Notes: a model not told the origin generated them from the sequence alone. A DNA stretch of 64,000 nt from Ensifer adhaerens (GCF_020035535.1 NZ_CP083351.1:62001-126000), one strand, 5' to 3'. Counted from the first letter of the stretch, positions 1 through 9,433 are shown. A program made the numbers and translations.

Positions 1-1097
1 GTGGCTCTGGCAAACATCCGCCGCGCCAACATCAGGGAGGTTCTCGTCGCAGCATGAAGTAGCTGGCGACCTCTTAGATAGTCCGTGTAGGCTTCGATAT
101 TGTCGGTCGGCGCTAACTCGATTGCCTTCTTCTCATCCGGCAGGAGCTTGACCTTAAGCTGATCGACAATCGTTTTGGTGATCTCATCCTGGATCGCGAA
201 AATGTCGGTGAGCTCACGGTCGTAACGGGCGGCCCACAAATGGCCGCTCGTCGCACCGTCGATCAATTGGGCATTGATCCTCACTCGATTCCCGGCTCGG
301 CGGACGCTACCCTCAACCAAATAGGCAACTCCAAGCTCTTTCGCTATCTGCTCCAGGTTCACCGCCTTGCCCTTGTGGGTAAAGACCGTGTTGCGCCCGA
401 GCACGAATAGCCCCGAAACATTCGACAGGTCGGTGATGATGTCCTCGGTGATGCCGTCACTGAAGAACTCCTGCTCCGGGTCGTTGCTCATGTTCGCGAA
501 AGGCAGGATCGCCACCGATGGTCGGTATGAGCGCTCGCGTGCTGCTTCCGGAACGCCACTGTCCGGCGATCCCAGATTGATGAAGTAGACATGCACGGGC
601 TGGGCAATGTTCTTGACGGTCTTCTCGCCCTGATCGAGGAACTCAAGTTGGAGCTTGTTGCCGACCTGATGACGCACGAACGCTGAACACGCGACACCCC
701 CGGGCCCAGCCAGGCCCTCGAGCCGTGCGGCGACGTTCACACCGTCGCCATAGAAATCCTCGCCGTCGATGATGAGGTCGCCGACATTGATGCCGATGCG
801 GAACTTTATGTGTCGGTCCTCGGGAATTCCCGCGTTGCGCTCCGGCATGCCGCGCTGGATTTCAACGGCGCAACGCGTCGCGTTAAGAACGCTGCTGAAC
901 TCGACCAAAAAGCCGTCCCCCATCACTTTGAAGATGCGCCCGCCATGCTTGGCGATGGTGGGATCGAAGAACTCGCGGCGATGCTGGCGCAGCGTGGCCA
1001 GCGTGCGCTCCTCATTGGCTTCCATAAGGCGACTGTAGCCCACGACGTCGGCGGCCAAGATGGCCGCCAAGCGTCGCTCAACCTTCTCCTCGGTCAT
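1..1097 (-). CDS. Class III adenylate/guanylate cyclase with TPR-type C-terminal part (3' end outside window)
   Basis: The reverse strand is open from an ATG at 1097 to the window edge (365 codons, no stop). The N-terminus carries a class III nucleotide cyclase catalytic domain: AADVVGYSRLM with the first metal-binding Asp, KVMGDGFLVEF, then RIGINVGD and GDGVNVAARLE. It continues into the family's middle domain (SVAILPFANMS, FFSDGITEDIITDLS, YLVEGSVRRAGNRVRI, LWAARYDRELTDIFAIQDEI), which normally precedes TPR repeats. Such proteins are thought to make cAMP from ATP; rhizobia carry many of them and most have no assigned signal. The protein is cut before its TPR region. It is of the same architecture as the cyclase at 61449-63488 and the remnant near 58.3-58.9 kb. 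The family call is secure; activity is inferred. Confidence 0.9.
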   Translation of the reverse strand, partial: MTEEKVERRLAAILAADVVGYSRLMEANEERTLATLRQHRREFFDPTIAKHGGRIFKVMGDGFLVEFSSVLNATRCAVEIQRGMPERNAGIPEDRHIKFRIGINVGDLIIDGEDFYGDGVNVAARLEGLAGPGGVACSAFVRHQVGNKLQLEFLDQGEKTVKNIAQPVHVYFINLGSPDSGVPEAARERSYRPSVAILPFANMSNDPEQEFFSDGITEDIITDLSNVSGLFVLGRNTVFTHKGKAVNLEQIAKELGVAYLVEGSVRRAGNRVRINAQLIDGATSGHLWAARYDRELTDIFAIQDEITKTIVDQLKVKLLPDEKKAIELAPTDNIEAYTDYLRGRQLLHAATRTSLMLARRMFARA

Positions 1098-1832
1098 GCA
1101 TCACCCTCTCAATTGGCCATTATTCTACTCGATCCGAAAGCTGATGTGCAGCTCCAGCGCCGAAGCACGCGGAACGTGCGAATGCCGGTCTGGCCAATGG
1201 AATAGGCTCTTGGTGGGAGCATGGACGACATCTTCAAAGCGCTTTGCGATTCCGCGACGTGAGATCCTCTTCCCGCTGTGGGACCAATTGTCGACAGTCA
1301 CATGACGCGGGATGTCGCTGGACCAGGCTCAAGTGCCGGGTCGTGTGGGCGCGCTAGCTCGTCCCGTGAAAACGAGAATGTGCCCAATCGGCCGTCGAGC
1401 ATCACATGGTTGCTCGCCTTGTCGGCCAGGCGGCTCTTTTGACTGGGGGGTCGGCAATCGGCGTCGCTGGCCGTGCTCTAAGACGCTACTGGTGAAAGTA
1501 TTGCTAGTCCCTTTAGGTTGATTGTCTCCAGATGCTGCCTGTGTCAGCCTGATCTCGTTGCGATTTCCGGAGACATTGTTCCCCGGTTCTGCTGTGGACG
1601 CCCGCAACCACCCCGACGACGAGCCTCCACTTCGCGGTGGAGGCTCGTTTCATACGCAGACAACGCCATGCGATCTCGCCGTGTTTAGGCTCTGCGGCTG
1701 CATCAGCGGGTGCACGCCACAACGTCATTGGCGCGCGGCCCAGGGCGGCATCTAGGGCACTAGCATTAAGCCACATTACCTGTGTCGTCGTTGAGGGCCT
1801 CGACTGCCCTTGATGTCCGTCCGACCCGACGC
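1098..1832. other. Intergenic region without a convincing gene
   Basis: Several short open frames exist on both strands, but none has a recognisable domain together with a ribosome site. The only clear structure is the hairpin at 1619-1648. Confidence 0.5.
1619..1648 (+). terminator. Strong hairpin, probable terminator
   Basis: Perfect 12-bp arms (ACGAGCCTCCAC and its complement) enclose a 6-nt loop and are followed by TTCAT. There is no long U tract and no convincing gene directly upstream on the plus strand, so it may instead terminate transcripts from the minus-strand methyltransferase. Confidence 0.5.
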
Positions 1833-2756
1833 TCAAACGCCCGCCGCGAGCAGAGCCTTGATGTGCCGGATGTCCGAGCCGCAGCATCCGCCAACGACGC
1901 GCAACCCGGGGAGCCGTTTTGCCATTTCAGCGCAAAGCGCGCCGAACTCCTGCGGGTCACCGTCATCAAGTTCGGTGGCTTCATCCAGTTCGGCGTGGCT
2001 GCGGCGCGATGCGTTTGGCCGGACCATGCCAATGCGATCGAGCCAGCGCGCTGGCAGCTGTTCGCCGAAATGCTGGGGATGGGCGCAGTTGATCCCGTAA
2101 TAGCGAGCGTAGCCGCCAGTCGCGGCCTCAACCTCGCTGAGCGCGGAATCGAGGTCCTGCCCGGTCGGCAACCGCCCGTCGGTCTCGACCGTGAATGAGA
2201 GTGCGAAAGGCAGGCCAAGTTCACGCGCGCGGTTGACCATGCCGATGGCTTCGCCTGGATGGGTGATGGTGAAAGCGGATGCGATGTCCACACCTTCCTC
2301 GGCAAAGGTCTCGAGCTGGACGCTGTGCAGGCCGGCCGCTTCGATTGGGGTCAGAAGCTGCTCGGGTGCATAGCCATCGCCTGCCGGCCCGAGTACCCCT
2401 TCGATCAGGATATGGTCACGCCATGGATGGGCGCCCCGCAGATCGCGGGCAAAGGCGATAGCCTGCCGGTTGACGTCCCGGATCGCTGCGTCGTCGAGCC
2501 CGAGCTTCGGCCCCCAGCCGCCATTGGCGCGCCAAGTCGGCGTGCCCATCACAAAGCCCCGACGCGCTGCTTGGGCCAAGTCGAAATACGAAACCGTGTA
2601 GCGCCGCAGCATATCGCGCCCCTCTGGGCTGTCGAGCAGGACGAAGGAGGCGAACAGGGGCATTTCGGCGCCTTCGTGGAAGATCAGGTCTGTCTCCATT
2701 CCCCCATCGCTGATGAATGGGTCTGGCGACGAAAACAGGCGGTCAATTATACCCAT
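1833..2756 (-). CDS. Homocysteine S-methyltransferase family protein
   Basis: A 307-aa protein of the cobalamin-independent homocysteine S-methyltransferase family, which moves a methyl group from a donor such as S-methylmethionine or betaine to homocysteine. Features seen: the N-terminal SDGGMETDLIF segment, a GVLGPAGDGYAP stretch, the NCAHP motif and a C-terminal GGCCGSD. The Cys of NCAHP and the Cys pair are the usual zinc/thiolate ligands. The ATG at 2756 is preceded by GGGGGAGGACACC, a good ribosome site; the frame stays open upstream, with other Met codons (for example eight codons earlier) lacking such a site. It is a single transcription unit. The methyl donor cannot be told from the sequence. 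Confidence 0.88.
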   Translation of the reverse strand: MGIIDRLFSSPDPFISDGGMETDLIFHEGAEMPLFASFVLLDSPEGRDMLRRYTVSYFDLAQAARRGFVMGTPTWRANGGWGPKLGLDDAAIRDVNRQAIAFARDLRGAHPWRDHILIEGVLGPAGDGYAPEQLLTPIEAAGLHSVQLETFAEEGVDIASAFTITHPGEAIGMVNRARELGLPFALSFTVETDGRLPTGQDLDSALSEVEAATGGYARYYGINCAHPQHFGEQLPARWLDRIGMVRPNASRRSHAELDEATELDDGDPQEFGALCAEMAKRLPGLRVVGGCCGSDIRHIKALLAAGV

Positions 2757-3043
2757 GGTGTCCTCCCCCAGAGTAACCATTGTAGCAGAATCCGACGGCG
2801 TGATCGAACTTGGCAGCGGCGCGCGGCCGGCGTACTCCGTGCTGCCTTGCGCTCGACATTTACCGTTAGAAAATGAGCTGGCCCCGGGTGTGCGCCCACG
2901 GCGAAAACTCATTCGTTGGTCGGTGAGCGACAGTCAGCACAGGGCGGTGGTCCTTTGACAGCGAGATAACGCGGGCCGATGAGCCTCATTGACTCTGCTC
3001 TTGCCGCGTTGGAAATAGGACTGATAGTCAAAGGGGACAACAC

Positions 3044-3457
3044 ATGGCAGACGAGAACAATATCGAGACCGTTGAGGCGACGACGCCGGCTGAAATCGCC
3101 CCACCGAAAAAGCGCCGGGGGCCGAAGCCGAAGAACGTTGTTTCGGAAATCGTGTCCGATAGCCCTAAGGTAGATGTTGCGACGACCGCGCCGGTGCGGG
3201 GACGCAGGAAGAACGGCGCAAAGGCGGCCGACGGCGCAGCCTCGATCGCGACCATCGGCAAGACCAGGGCGAAGAACATCGCCAAGCGCGCCGAAAAGAC
3301 CCGAGCTCCAAAGGAAACGGCGCCGGCGGCTCCGGTCCTCGATGATATCGCGGAACTGCTTCAGCTCGAGCAGGAGAATGCACGCCTGCGCAAAACGCTT
3401 TCCGAGAAGCTGCGGGCCGAAAACGCCGACCTGCGCAAGCGACTTGGTCTTTCCTGA
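3044..3457 (+). CDS. SyrB-like small regulator
   Basis: A 137-aa protein resembling the SyrB family of Sinorhizobium; S. meliloti SyrB represses syrM. It has a MADENN start, a basic Lys/Arg/Pro/Ala-rich and presumably disordered middle (KKRRGPKPKN, RGRRKNGAK), and a C-terminal leucine-heptad coiled coil (ELLQLEQENARLRKTL, then LRAENADLRKRLGL). The AT-hook-like GRPK-type patches suggest DNA binding. A related ORF with the same C-terminal helix follows 112 bp downstream. Many rhizobial plasmids carry several SyrB-like copies of unknown targets, so a syrM link should not be assumed here. Confidence 0.7.
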   Translation: MADENNIETVEATTPAEIAPPKKRRGPKPKNVVSEIVSDSPKVDVATTAPVRGRRKNGAKAADGAASIATIGKTRAKNIAKRAEKTRAPKETAPAAPVLDDIAELLQLEQENARLRKTLSEKLRAENADLRKRLGLS

Positions 3458-3569
3458 TCGTTTTCGGTATTGGCCGATCGAACTGTGCGATCGGCCTCCT
3501 CCTACAATCTGGTCGCTTGCCGGTTCCAGCACTGGGAGCCGACGCGACTGTTTGCGATAAGGGCGCGCG

Positions 3570-4112
3570 ATGAAGTCACCCTGGAAGTTTTTAGCCGATT
3601 TGGCGTCTCGGGGCAGAACAGCCAACAATCCTGCGAGCGCGCCAGAAGCCGAGCCGTCAAAGCAGGACGAACCATCGCTCGCCCCGCAAGAGGACACCAC
3701 GGCATCCTTTGAGCCGAGCGACGACGTTACGAGCGCGGCAGTCGACGCGCCGGACGAGCAGGTCGACCTCGCCGAGACTGTTGTTGACCCGACTGAGATA
3801 AGCGAACCTGCGTCTGCGGCCATTCCGCCCGAGCCACCGCGCGACGACGATCACGGGCTGGAACGCGCACCGTCGACTCAACCGAAAACAGTGCAGCGAC
3901 GCGCCAGGAAGATAAGCGCCAGACCAGTTGCTGCGGTTGAAGCGATCGAGCCCAAAGAAGTGCCAGTCGTCGTGCGACCGCCGCCGACCATGTCCGAGCA
4001 AGTCGCTTTCCTGGATGAAGAGGTCCGGCAGCTCAGACGGCAGCTCTCAGAAAAGCTGCGGTTGCAGAACGAGCAGCTTGAAAGATTGCTGAAGCGGTTT
4101 GACCCGTCGTGA
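3570..4112 (+). CDS. SyrB-like C-terminal helix protein with acidic linker
   Basis: A 180-aa protein. Residues 1-15 form a short conserved start (MKSPWKFLADLASRG). About 90 residues of Pro/Glu/Asp/Ala-rich, probably disordered sequence follow, then a basic patch (QRRARKISARP), then a C-terminal coiled coil (LDEEVRQLRRQLSEKL, QNEQLERLLKRFD). The last helix matches that of the upstream SyrB-like protein (RKTLSEKLRAENADLRKRLG), so the two could hetero-oligomerise. The acidic middle contrasts with the basic middle of its neighbour. No catalytic motif is seen; function unknown. Confidence 0.6.
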   Translation: MKSPWKFLADLASRGRTANNPASAPEAEPSKQDEPSLAPQEDTTASFEPSDDVTSAAVDAPDEQVDLAETVVDPTEISEPASAAIPPEPPRDDDHGLERAPSTQPKTVQRRARKISARPVAAVEAIEPKEVPVVVRPPPTMSEQVAFLDEEVRQLRRQLSEKLRLQNEQLERLLKRFDPS

Positions 4113-4194
4113 TCGGGAGGCTCGCCCTTGACCAAAATTGGCCCGCCTCACGACCAACGCAACATCGAAATCGCATAGCAAGACCACGGTCCCC

Positions 4195-4485
4195 ATGTCT
4201 TCCATTCACGCCTTCATCTGCGAATTGATCAGAGCTGCCAACGAGGTTGAGAAGCTGACCCCGCACGAGATGAGCCGTCTTCTTGACCGTTCTGTCGACA
4301 CCATCCGCGATCTGCGCGAGCACACCGACCGGGTTGGTAATCGACGCGCGAAGGACGTGCTGATCGACTTGCAAGTAGCGTCCGCGCGGGCCCGAGATCT
4401 TTCACCCGAAGATGCGAGGGATACGCTTCTCGATGCGGCGGAGATCATCCGAGCATTGAGGATCATGCAAGACGGCGATGAATGA
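4195..4485 (+). CDS. Hypothetical 96-aa helical protein
   Basis: The ATG at 4195 begins MSSIHAFICELIRAANEVEKL; an in-frame ATG 19 codons earlier is less likely because its extension is low-complexity. The protein is almost wholly predicted helical, with charged heptads (LLDRSVDTIRDLREHTDR, ARDTLLDAAEIIRALR). It follows the two SyrB-like genes on the same strand with an 82-bp gap and may belong to the same small regulator-type cluster. No known domain is recognised. Confidence 0.55.
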   Translation: MSSIHAFICELIRAANEVEKLTPHEMSRLLDRSVDTIRDLREHTDRVGNRRAKDVLIDLQVASARARDLSPEDARDTLLDAAEIIRALRIMQDGDE

Positions 4486-4795
4486 GTTCGTCCGATCGGC
4501 CTGAGCGCTGACGGGACATTCCGTTTGAATCCTCGTTTCTGGTCCGCCGATGATCATTGATGCAGGACCAATCGGGGCTCCGATCTCCCGTGGCCCATAG
4601 AGGCGATGACTGCCACCAGTCCGCGTCGCGACTATTGCAATCCCGGTGGCCCTCATCCGCTTTGTCGAGCAACCCTCGAGCGCCTCCCCATAGCAGCGAA
4701 GAAAGAAATAGCGCTCGTGCCTCAGGTTCAGACCAGCTTCGCTCCATAAGTGAGTTAATCGTTGAATACGGATTGAAGTCGCCAGGAGTAGCTCC
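4486..4795. other. Intergenic region, nothing recognised
   Basis: No frame shows domain similarity plus a ribosome site. The last bases carry the AGGAG site of the next gene. Confidence 0.5.
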
Positions 4796-5056
4796 ATGCC
4801 AAGCCGAGGAAAAATCGTCGGGCTTTTCGCTGAGAGTGACGTTTACATTGACGGACTGGCCATACCTGCGGGGTTCTACAGCGCAACAGAGAGAAAATCT
4901 GATGTCGGCGAGCGTCGCAAGAAATCAGCAATGACGTATGAGCTCCACCTGAATGCGCGCAATCTCAAGGAGGTTCGTGGCTTCACGGGAGACGCGCTTG
5001 GCGCCACTCTGGATGCGACCAAAGCGGTCCAGAAGGGCCGTTTCATTGTAGCCTGA
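4796..5056 (+). CDS. Hypothetical 86-aa protein
   Basis: The ATG at 4796 has a good ribosome site (AGGAG seven bases upstream). The sequence MPSRGKIVGLFAESDVYIDG... is balanced in composition and ends DATKAVQKGRFIVA. No family is recognised. It faces the convergent secreted-protein gene ending at 5145, leaving 88 bp between them. Confidence 0.45.
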   Translation: MPSRGKIVGLFAESDVYIDGLAIPAGFYSATERKSDVGERRKKSAMTYELHLNARNLKEVRGFTGDALGATLDATKAVQKGRFIVA

Positions 5057-5144
5057 CGGAGCCAGTTGCTCTTCGTGACGGAAGCGGTGTTCCATCGCCT
5101 CTATGCGGCGCGACGACATTCGCACCGGTTGCCTGCGAGGTGGT

Positions 5145-6701
5145 TCAACCGGGCGGTAGCCGCGTTCCGTCCCATCCTTCACCACTGGCTTGCCTGACAA
5201 ACCGCACCTTTTTCGGTCCCTCAAGCCGTCCGTCCGGAAAGCGCATGGACAGGTCCGGGCTGTCGACTGGTTCGCCGGTTCTGAAAGAGACGAGCCGCGA
5301 ATAGTGATCGAAGTTGCAAACGTACTGCCGTCCCGGCACTTCTACGGCGCAGCCAGTCTTCACGACCCGTTTCAGCCTCACCTCCAGTTCTCCGAACTTA
5401 CATCTTACATACTCGTCTGGCGGATAGCGTCCCGGAGAGCATCGCATTGCTGCGAAGGTGTCATTGAACCCTTCGACGACGGCGTACATGTACTTGGCCA
5501 TATCGTCGGCGCTCGGTTCGTTGCGATCAGCGTCGCCGGCAATACTCTCGACCTTGATCTCCGCAAGCGCTGCCAATCTTCGGCCCTCCACGGCAATGGC
5601 AGCAAGTGAGGATGACGTGCTTCGCGGGCCGAGCACGTTGAAAATCACGTTCTCAGTCGCTTCCCGCGGCTTTGCTTGGCTGCGGGCGGTGGCGAGCGCC
5701 GAGCGAAACTCGATCGCTATGCCCGGTATAGCTTCGAGTTGTGCAATTCGCTGGACCATGGGAGCAAGCAGGTTTTCCTGGTCCAGCGCCCCGAATGCGT
5801 GTTCCAGCGATTGCCGGTAGTCCTCAACCGGAGCAATCGCTGCGCGGGCTTCGGCGAGGCCTTCGAGAGAGGGGGGTATCTTGGCCGCAACCGCTGCGAT
5901 TTCTTCCAGTTTTGGCCGAAGCACCTCGGCCACTCGTTTCTTGCAGGCGCTATAGACGCGCTGCTTGACGTCGTCCGGCCAGTTTGACTTCTCCGCCTGA
6001 CCATAGATCCGCAACGCAACTCCAATGCCTCGCGGAAAGTCCTTCGGACCGGCTTCTAGTTCATCAAGCAAGGCTGCCGAGCGGATACTCCCGCGCGCCT
6101 CCGTAATCTCCTCCAGCAGCGCGTGTTTGGTGGTGCGATCGACATAGCTCGTCACGACTTCCGTTTCGAGCATCTTCCACCAGCTCGGTTCATCGACGCG
6201 CTTCTGAACGTAATCCTGCGTTCTCGCCCGAACCGCGTTTATCCACTTTGTTCCTTTTCTGTCCTGCACCTTCTGCGCCAACGGCGGCGGAGGCTTCTTG
6301 AATGGCTTCTGGAAGGTGGCCCTGAAGCCGCCCGGTTTACAGCCCACAGGCCGTCCTTGAATTTGAGGCGGACCGCTCCCCACGCTGATCACTTGCCCTT
6401 GCAGTTCGACCGCTCTGAAACCTGGCAACTGATGGATCCAGGTGCCCGGCTTCAATTCGAACGCGCCCGTGGGCGTTGAGGTACCCACGACGTGATAGCT
6501 CACCTTATTCCACCCGGCTTGCACTTCAAAAACACCCTCGATCTGGCCGCTAGCCGTTTCTTTGATGTCCAGGATCATCCGGATGTTCTTGGCCTGGCCG
6601 CAGGAGAAGACACCGCGCCATTCGCCAACCAGAGGCTCCGCCGACAAAGCCGAACTACCGGAGCCCAGCAAGAGACATGACGCACACAGCCACTGTTTCA
6701 T
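5145..6701 (-). CDS. Secreted hypothetical protein, 518 aa
   Basis: The start at 6701 (MKQWLCASCLLLGSGSSALSA) is a typical Sec signal peptide and has a GGGGAGATTGAG ribosome site. The mature N-terminus (PLVGEWRGVFSCGQ, then alternating hydrophobic strands to about residue 120) looks like a small beta domain of the kind often found in secreted rhizobial proteins, with two Cys that could pair. Residues 130-145 are Pro/Lys-rich; residues 150-380 are mostly helical; the C-terminal 100 residues contain four Cys (MRCSPGRYPPDEYVRCKFGE, KTGCAVEVPGRQYVCNF), again possible disulfides. It is likely periplasmic. No enzyme motif is recognised. Confidence 0.65.
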   Translation of the reverse strand: MKQWLCASCLLLGSGSSALSAEPLVGEWRGVFSCGQAKNIRMILDIKETASGQIEGVFEVQAGWNKVSYHVVGTSTPTGAFELKPGTWIHQLPGFRAVELQGQVISVGSGPPQIQGRPVGCKPGGFRATFQKPFKKPPPPLAQKVQDRKGTKWINAVRARTQDYVQKRVDEPSWWKMLETEVVTSYVDRTTKHALLEEITEARGSIRSAALLDELEAGPKDFPRGIGVALRIYGQAEKSNWPDDVKQRVYSACKKRVAEVLRPKLEEIAAVAAKIPPSLEGLAEARAAIAPVEDYRQSLEHAFGALDQENLLAPMVQRIAQLEAIPGIAIEFRSALATARSQAKPREATENVIFNVLGPRSTSSSLAAIAVEGRRLAALAEIKVESIAGDADRNEPSADDMAKYMYAVVEGFNDTFAAMRCSPGRYPPDEYVRCKFGELEVRLKRVVKTGCAVEVPGRQYVCNFDHYSRLVSFRTGEPVDSPDLSMRFPDGRLEGPKKVRFVRQASGEGWDGTRLPPG

Positions 6702-7116
6702 CTCAATCTCCCCTGCCTCCGGCTCTCGACGCCCCACCCTCGTCGTGGCGCACCCAGCCTCCGCCACAACCTTCACTGACCACATGCTACGCGCCGAGCC
6801 CTGGAGCACAATTCATCCGTTCGGATGACAGCGCCCCAGGGCGCGCCAGGTGCAGAGCGCAAGCGGCATGGGCCGGGTACAACGCACGTCCGCGCGGACC
6901 CAGAATCCGAGATCGACGGCATATCAGGCGGCGATCGAGGCGCGCTTACAACGCCGATCGAGCTTTGTCTGCGGCTTGGGTGATGGGCCTTTTTCACCAG
7001 TCTGCAAGCCGGCGACAGGTGGTGCAAAACTCGCGTCGGGTCGGACGATGCGAAGGGCTTTAAGGCGGTAACGGCCGCGCTAAATCCTACTTCCAATTGT
7101 AAAAGCCGGGATTTCA
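6702..7116. other. Intergenic region
   Basis: Promoter region of the divergent genes at 6701 and 7117. Overlapping short ORFs here are Arg/Pro-rich frames typical of GC-rich non-coding DNA. Confidence 0.4.
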
Positions 7117-7690
7117 ATGACGCGTTTTACTCTCGATGCGAAATGTTTGATCGAACTCGATGGAAATGGATCTGCCGCGAAGGAAGTGGCCGCGTTGGTC
7201 GAGGCGGCAAGGCAGGGTCAGGCGGACGTCGCGATCGTTGCGTCAAGCAGCTATAGATAAGAGCCCGGCGGTGCGCGCTCGGCCCGTTTCGCCGACTTCA
7301 AGAAGCGAATGGCCGAGGTCGGACTTGGCTCGCTCTCGCTCCTGCGACCGAAAGCGAAGCATGGATTCACATATCACGGCTTTGGTGTGTTGGGCGATGA
7401 GGCCGCGGTTGATCGTGAGCGCCTGATCTTCGAAACGCTCTTCCCAACGATACTGTCGCGATGGTCCGATTATGCAGCGAGGAACGGTCTGGATCGAAAA
7501 GACCTGCACAGCTCTGGTGCTTGGCGGTGGCGCAGCCTGCTGTCTGACGCGCAGGCCTTCTGGGCACATGAAAACGAGCAGTGGGATGTGTTTGTGACGT
7601 GTGACGTCTGCTAAATAGGGAAGAGTTTGCGAGTGCAGTGATCACGACACCGTCACAGGCGATGCAGATGTTGGCGGTCGCGGGATGAAC
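7117..7690 (+). pseudogene. PIN-like domain protein broken by an in-frame TAA and a late frameshift
   Basis: From ATG 7117 the frame gives 47 residues (MTRFTLDAKCLIELDGNG...ADVAIVASSSYR), then TAA at 7258-7260, then the same frame continues for 117 codons to 7614 with equally protein-like sequence (FADFKKRMAEVGLGSL, ending HENEQWDVFVTCD). The TLDAxCLIE start with its Asp and the late DVFVTxD motif are the pattern of PIN-type nuclease folds. After VTCD the sequence shifts into another frame that reads NREEFASAVITTPSQAMQML and stops near 7690, a plausible family C-terminus. Two lesions suggest a decaying gene; a single sequencing error cannot explain both. Confidence 0.5.
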
Positions 7691-7702
7691 ATGGACACAG
7701 CT

Positions 7703-7906
7703 TCAGCTCTTTCGACTGCTGCTGCGGCCGCCAGAACCGCTGGACCCACCAGAACCACTCGAGCCGCTCTTTCCACCTGAGCCGGAGCTCTTGCTGCTTC
7801 CGCTCTCCCGGCTGCTGGATTCGCGCTTATCGTCGTTCTTGTGGCTTTTCTCGCCAGCTTTGCGGTGCTGTTCGCTGCTGCCGCCTTGACCGCCTTGGTT
7901 TGCCAT
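7703..7906 (-). CDS. Ser/Gly-rich small stress-type protein
   Basis: A 67-aa protein starting MANQGGQGGSSEQHRKAGEKSH, with AAGGAG nine bases before the ATG at 7906. The N-terminal 25 residues resemble the KGG-repeat, stress-induced small proteins; the rest is a low-complexity Ser/Gly/Lys/Arg tail ending RSSSRKS. Such hydrophilic proteins are often controlled by the general stress response in rhizobia. It sits divergently from the DUF982 gene at 8090, within a group of stress-type genes. Confidence 0.7.
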   Translation of the reverse strand: MANQGGQGGSSEQHRKAGEKSHKNDDKRESSSRESGSSKSSGSGGKSGSSGSGGSSGSGGRSSSRKS

Positions 7907-8089
7907 CGTCGTTCTCCTTGGTTTGTGCTCAGTCACTTTGACTGAGGCGGACCTAAGCGCGACCAAACGATAAGGTTCCGCAATGACCGAAAATGGTAAC
8001 GTCGTGAGGATGCGGTTCCCGGACCGCGGAACAAGCTTGGGAACGCTTCTAAGCTTTGCCAGTTCGAAGGTTTTCGGAAGGAGACCGCC

Positions 8090-8392
8090 ATGGCTGACGG
8101 ACGGTGGGAAAACGAGGAACATTGCGAACGCGATTCCGAGAAGGGCAAACAACCGGCTTCCTGGAACGAAACCGTCGTAATTGGTCTGCCCGATGCGGGC
8201 CACGAACGGCTGATCGCATCAGCGCGACAAGCGAAAGCGATTTTATTGAACGATTGGGCCGGATCTCGGTCCCGTCCAGCGTATCAGGCTGCATTGACCG
8301 CGTGTCGTGAAGCCATGAATGGTCACGTGCCTGGCTACGTTGCCCGTTTAGCCTTTGAGGAGGCTGCCCGTGACGCCGGGGTCTTGCGCTGA
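8090..8392 (+). CDS. DUF982 protein
   Basis: A 100-aa protein with the DUF982 pattern: a short beta start (TVVIGLPDAGHERLI), a helix with a conserved Trp (AKAILLNDWAGSRSRPAYQAAL), an alternating Cys-containing helix (ACREAMNG) and the C-terminal ARLAFEEAARDAGVL. AGGAGACCGCC precedes the ATG. DUF982 proteins are abundant on rhizobial plasmids and have no known biochemical function. Another copy lies at 51081-51380. Confidence 0.8.
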   Translation: MADGRWENEEHCERDSEKGKQPASWNETVVIGLPDAGHERLIASARQAKAILLNDWAGSRSRPAYQAALTACREAMNGHVPGYVARLAFEEAARDAGVLR

Positions 8393-8463
8393 AGCGACTG
8401 CGAACAGCCGGCGACTTTCGGCTGAAGCCTGCCTCCCGGCACAATCCTCCTGGGAACTGTCTG

Positions 8464-9393
8464 ATGAACCAGTCCTCGCATGGGCGAACTTATGACTGCA
8501 TCGTGGTTGGCGGTGGGCCGGCGGGTCTTACCGCTGCTATCTACCTCGCACGCTACCACCTTTCCGTTTTGGTGTTCGACGATCAAACAAGCCGCGCCGC
8601 AAGTATTCCCCTCTCCCACAATCTTGCCGGTTTCCCTAACGGCGTGAGCGGCGAAGCCTTGTTGGCTCGGATGCGGACCCAAGCGGCGCGATACGGGGCC
8701 GACGTAAGGCATTGCGAGATTACGCAGTTGTCCAAGAGGGGGCGGCTGATTGAGGCAATCTCGCCGATTGGTCATTGGCGGGGAAGGACGGTTCTTCTGG
8801 CGACCGGGGTCATCAATCGCCGACCGCACATGCCGTCCTCCCTTCACGATGATGCGGTAGGCCGTGGGCTTTTACGCTACTGTCCGGTTTGCGATGGGTA
8901 CGAGGTTACGGATAAAGCCGTAGGCGTGATCGGCGTCGGAACGAGGTCGGCCCAAGAGGCGATTTTCTTGAGAAGCTTCACGCGACACGTGACCGTCGTC
9001 TCGTGCGAAAACCAGCATCATCTCAATCAGACGCAGATCTCTCAGCTTCAGGAGATCGGTATCAAACTGGAACCGGGTCCCGTGACCTCCATCGAGATCG
9101 CGGACGATTTTCTGGTCGTAAACACACCAGGCGCTCGTCTCCGGTTTGCCTCGGTCTATCCTGCGCTGGGCTCTGACGTCCGGTCGGACCTGGCCTTGCG
9201 CCTCGGCGCGGGGTTGTCGCCGGAAGGATGCGTGACCGTCGATGCCCATCAAAGGACGACTGTAGGCGGCCTGTACGCGGCGGGTGACGTTGTGCATGGG
9301 TTGGACCAGATCAGCCATGCGATGGGGCAGGCAACTGTCGCTGCCACTGCCATCCGAAACGATCTGTGCGAGCAATCGTTGCGGGTGCGGTGA
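8464..9393 (+). CDS. Thioredoxin-reductase-like FAD/NAD(P) oxidoreductase
   Basis: A 309-aa class II pyridine nucleotide-disulfide oxidoreductase. Residues 12-29 hold the FAD-binding IVVGGGPAGLTAAIYLAR; around residue 143 is CPVCDG, the redox Cys-x-x-Cys site at the thioredoxin reductase position (usually CATC); the NAD(P) site reads GVIGVGTRSAQEA, altered from the common GGGNSA; near the end is GLYAAGDVVHG, which contacts FAD. Length is normal for TrxB. The CPVC site and altered NAD(P) loop mark it as one of the TrxB paralogs whose partner is unknown. It lies 40 bp upstream of the DUF72 gene, probably co-transcribed. Confidence 0.85.
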   Translation: MNQSSHGRTYDCIVVGGGPAGLTAAIYLARYHLSVLVFDDQTSRAASIPLSHNLAGFPNGVSGEALLARMRTQAARYGADVRHCEITQLSKRGRLIEAISPIGHWRGRTVLLATGVINRRPHMPSSLHDDAVGRGLLRYCPVCDGYEVTDKAVGVIGVGTRSAQEAIFLRSFTRHVTVVSCENQHHLNQTQISQLQEIGIKLEPGPVTSIEIADDFLVVNTPGARLRFASVYPALGSDVRSDLALRLGAGLSPEGCVTVDAHQRTTVGGLYAAGDVVHGLDQISHAMGQATVAATAIRNDLCEQSLRVR

Positions 9394-9433
9394 AGAAGCG
9401 GTGCGGGCGCCGAGATACTGATGGATCGGAAAC

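Noticed and set aside
2909..3823. A 304-codon minus-strand frame over the SyrB-like genes
   Set aside because: It covers two plus-strand genes with clear C-terminal coiled coils and is itself low-complexity Ser/Gly/Arg sequence.
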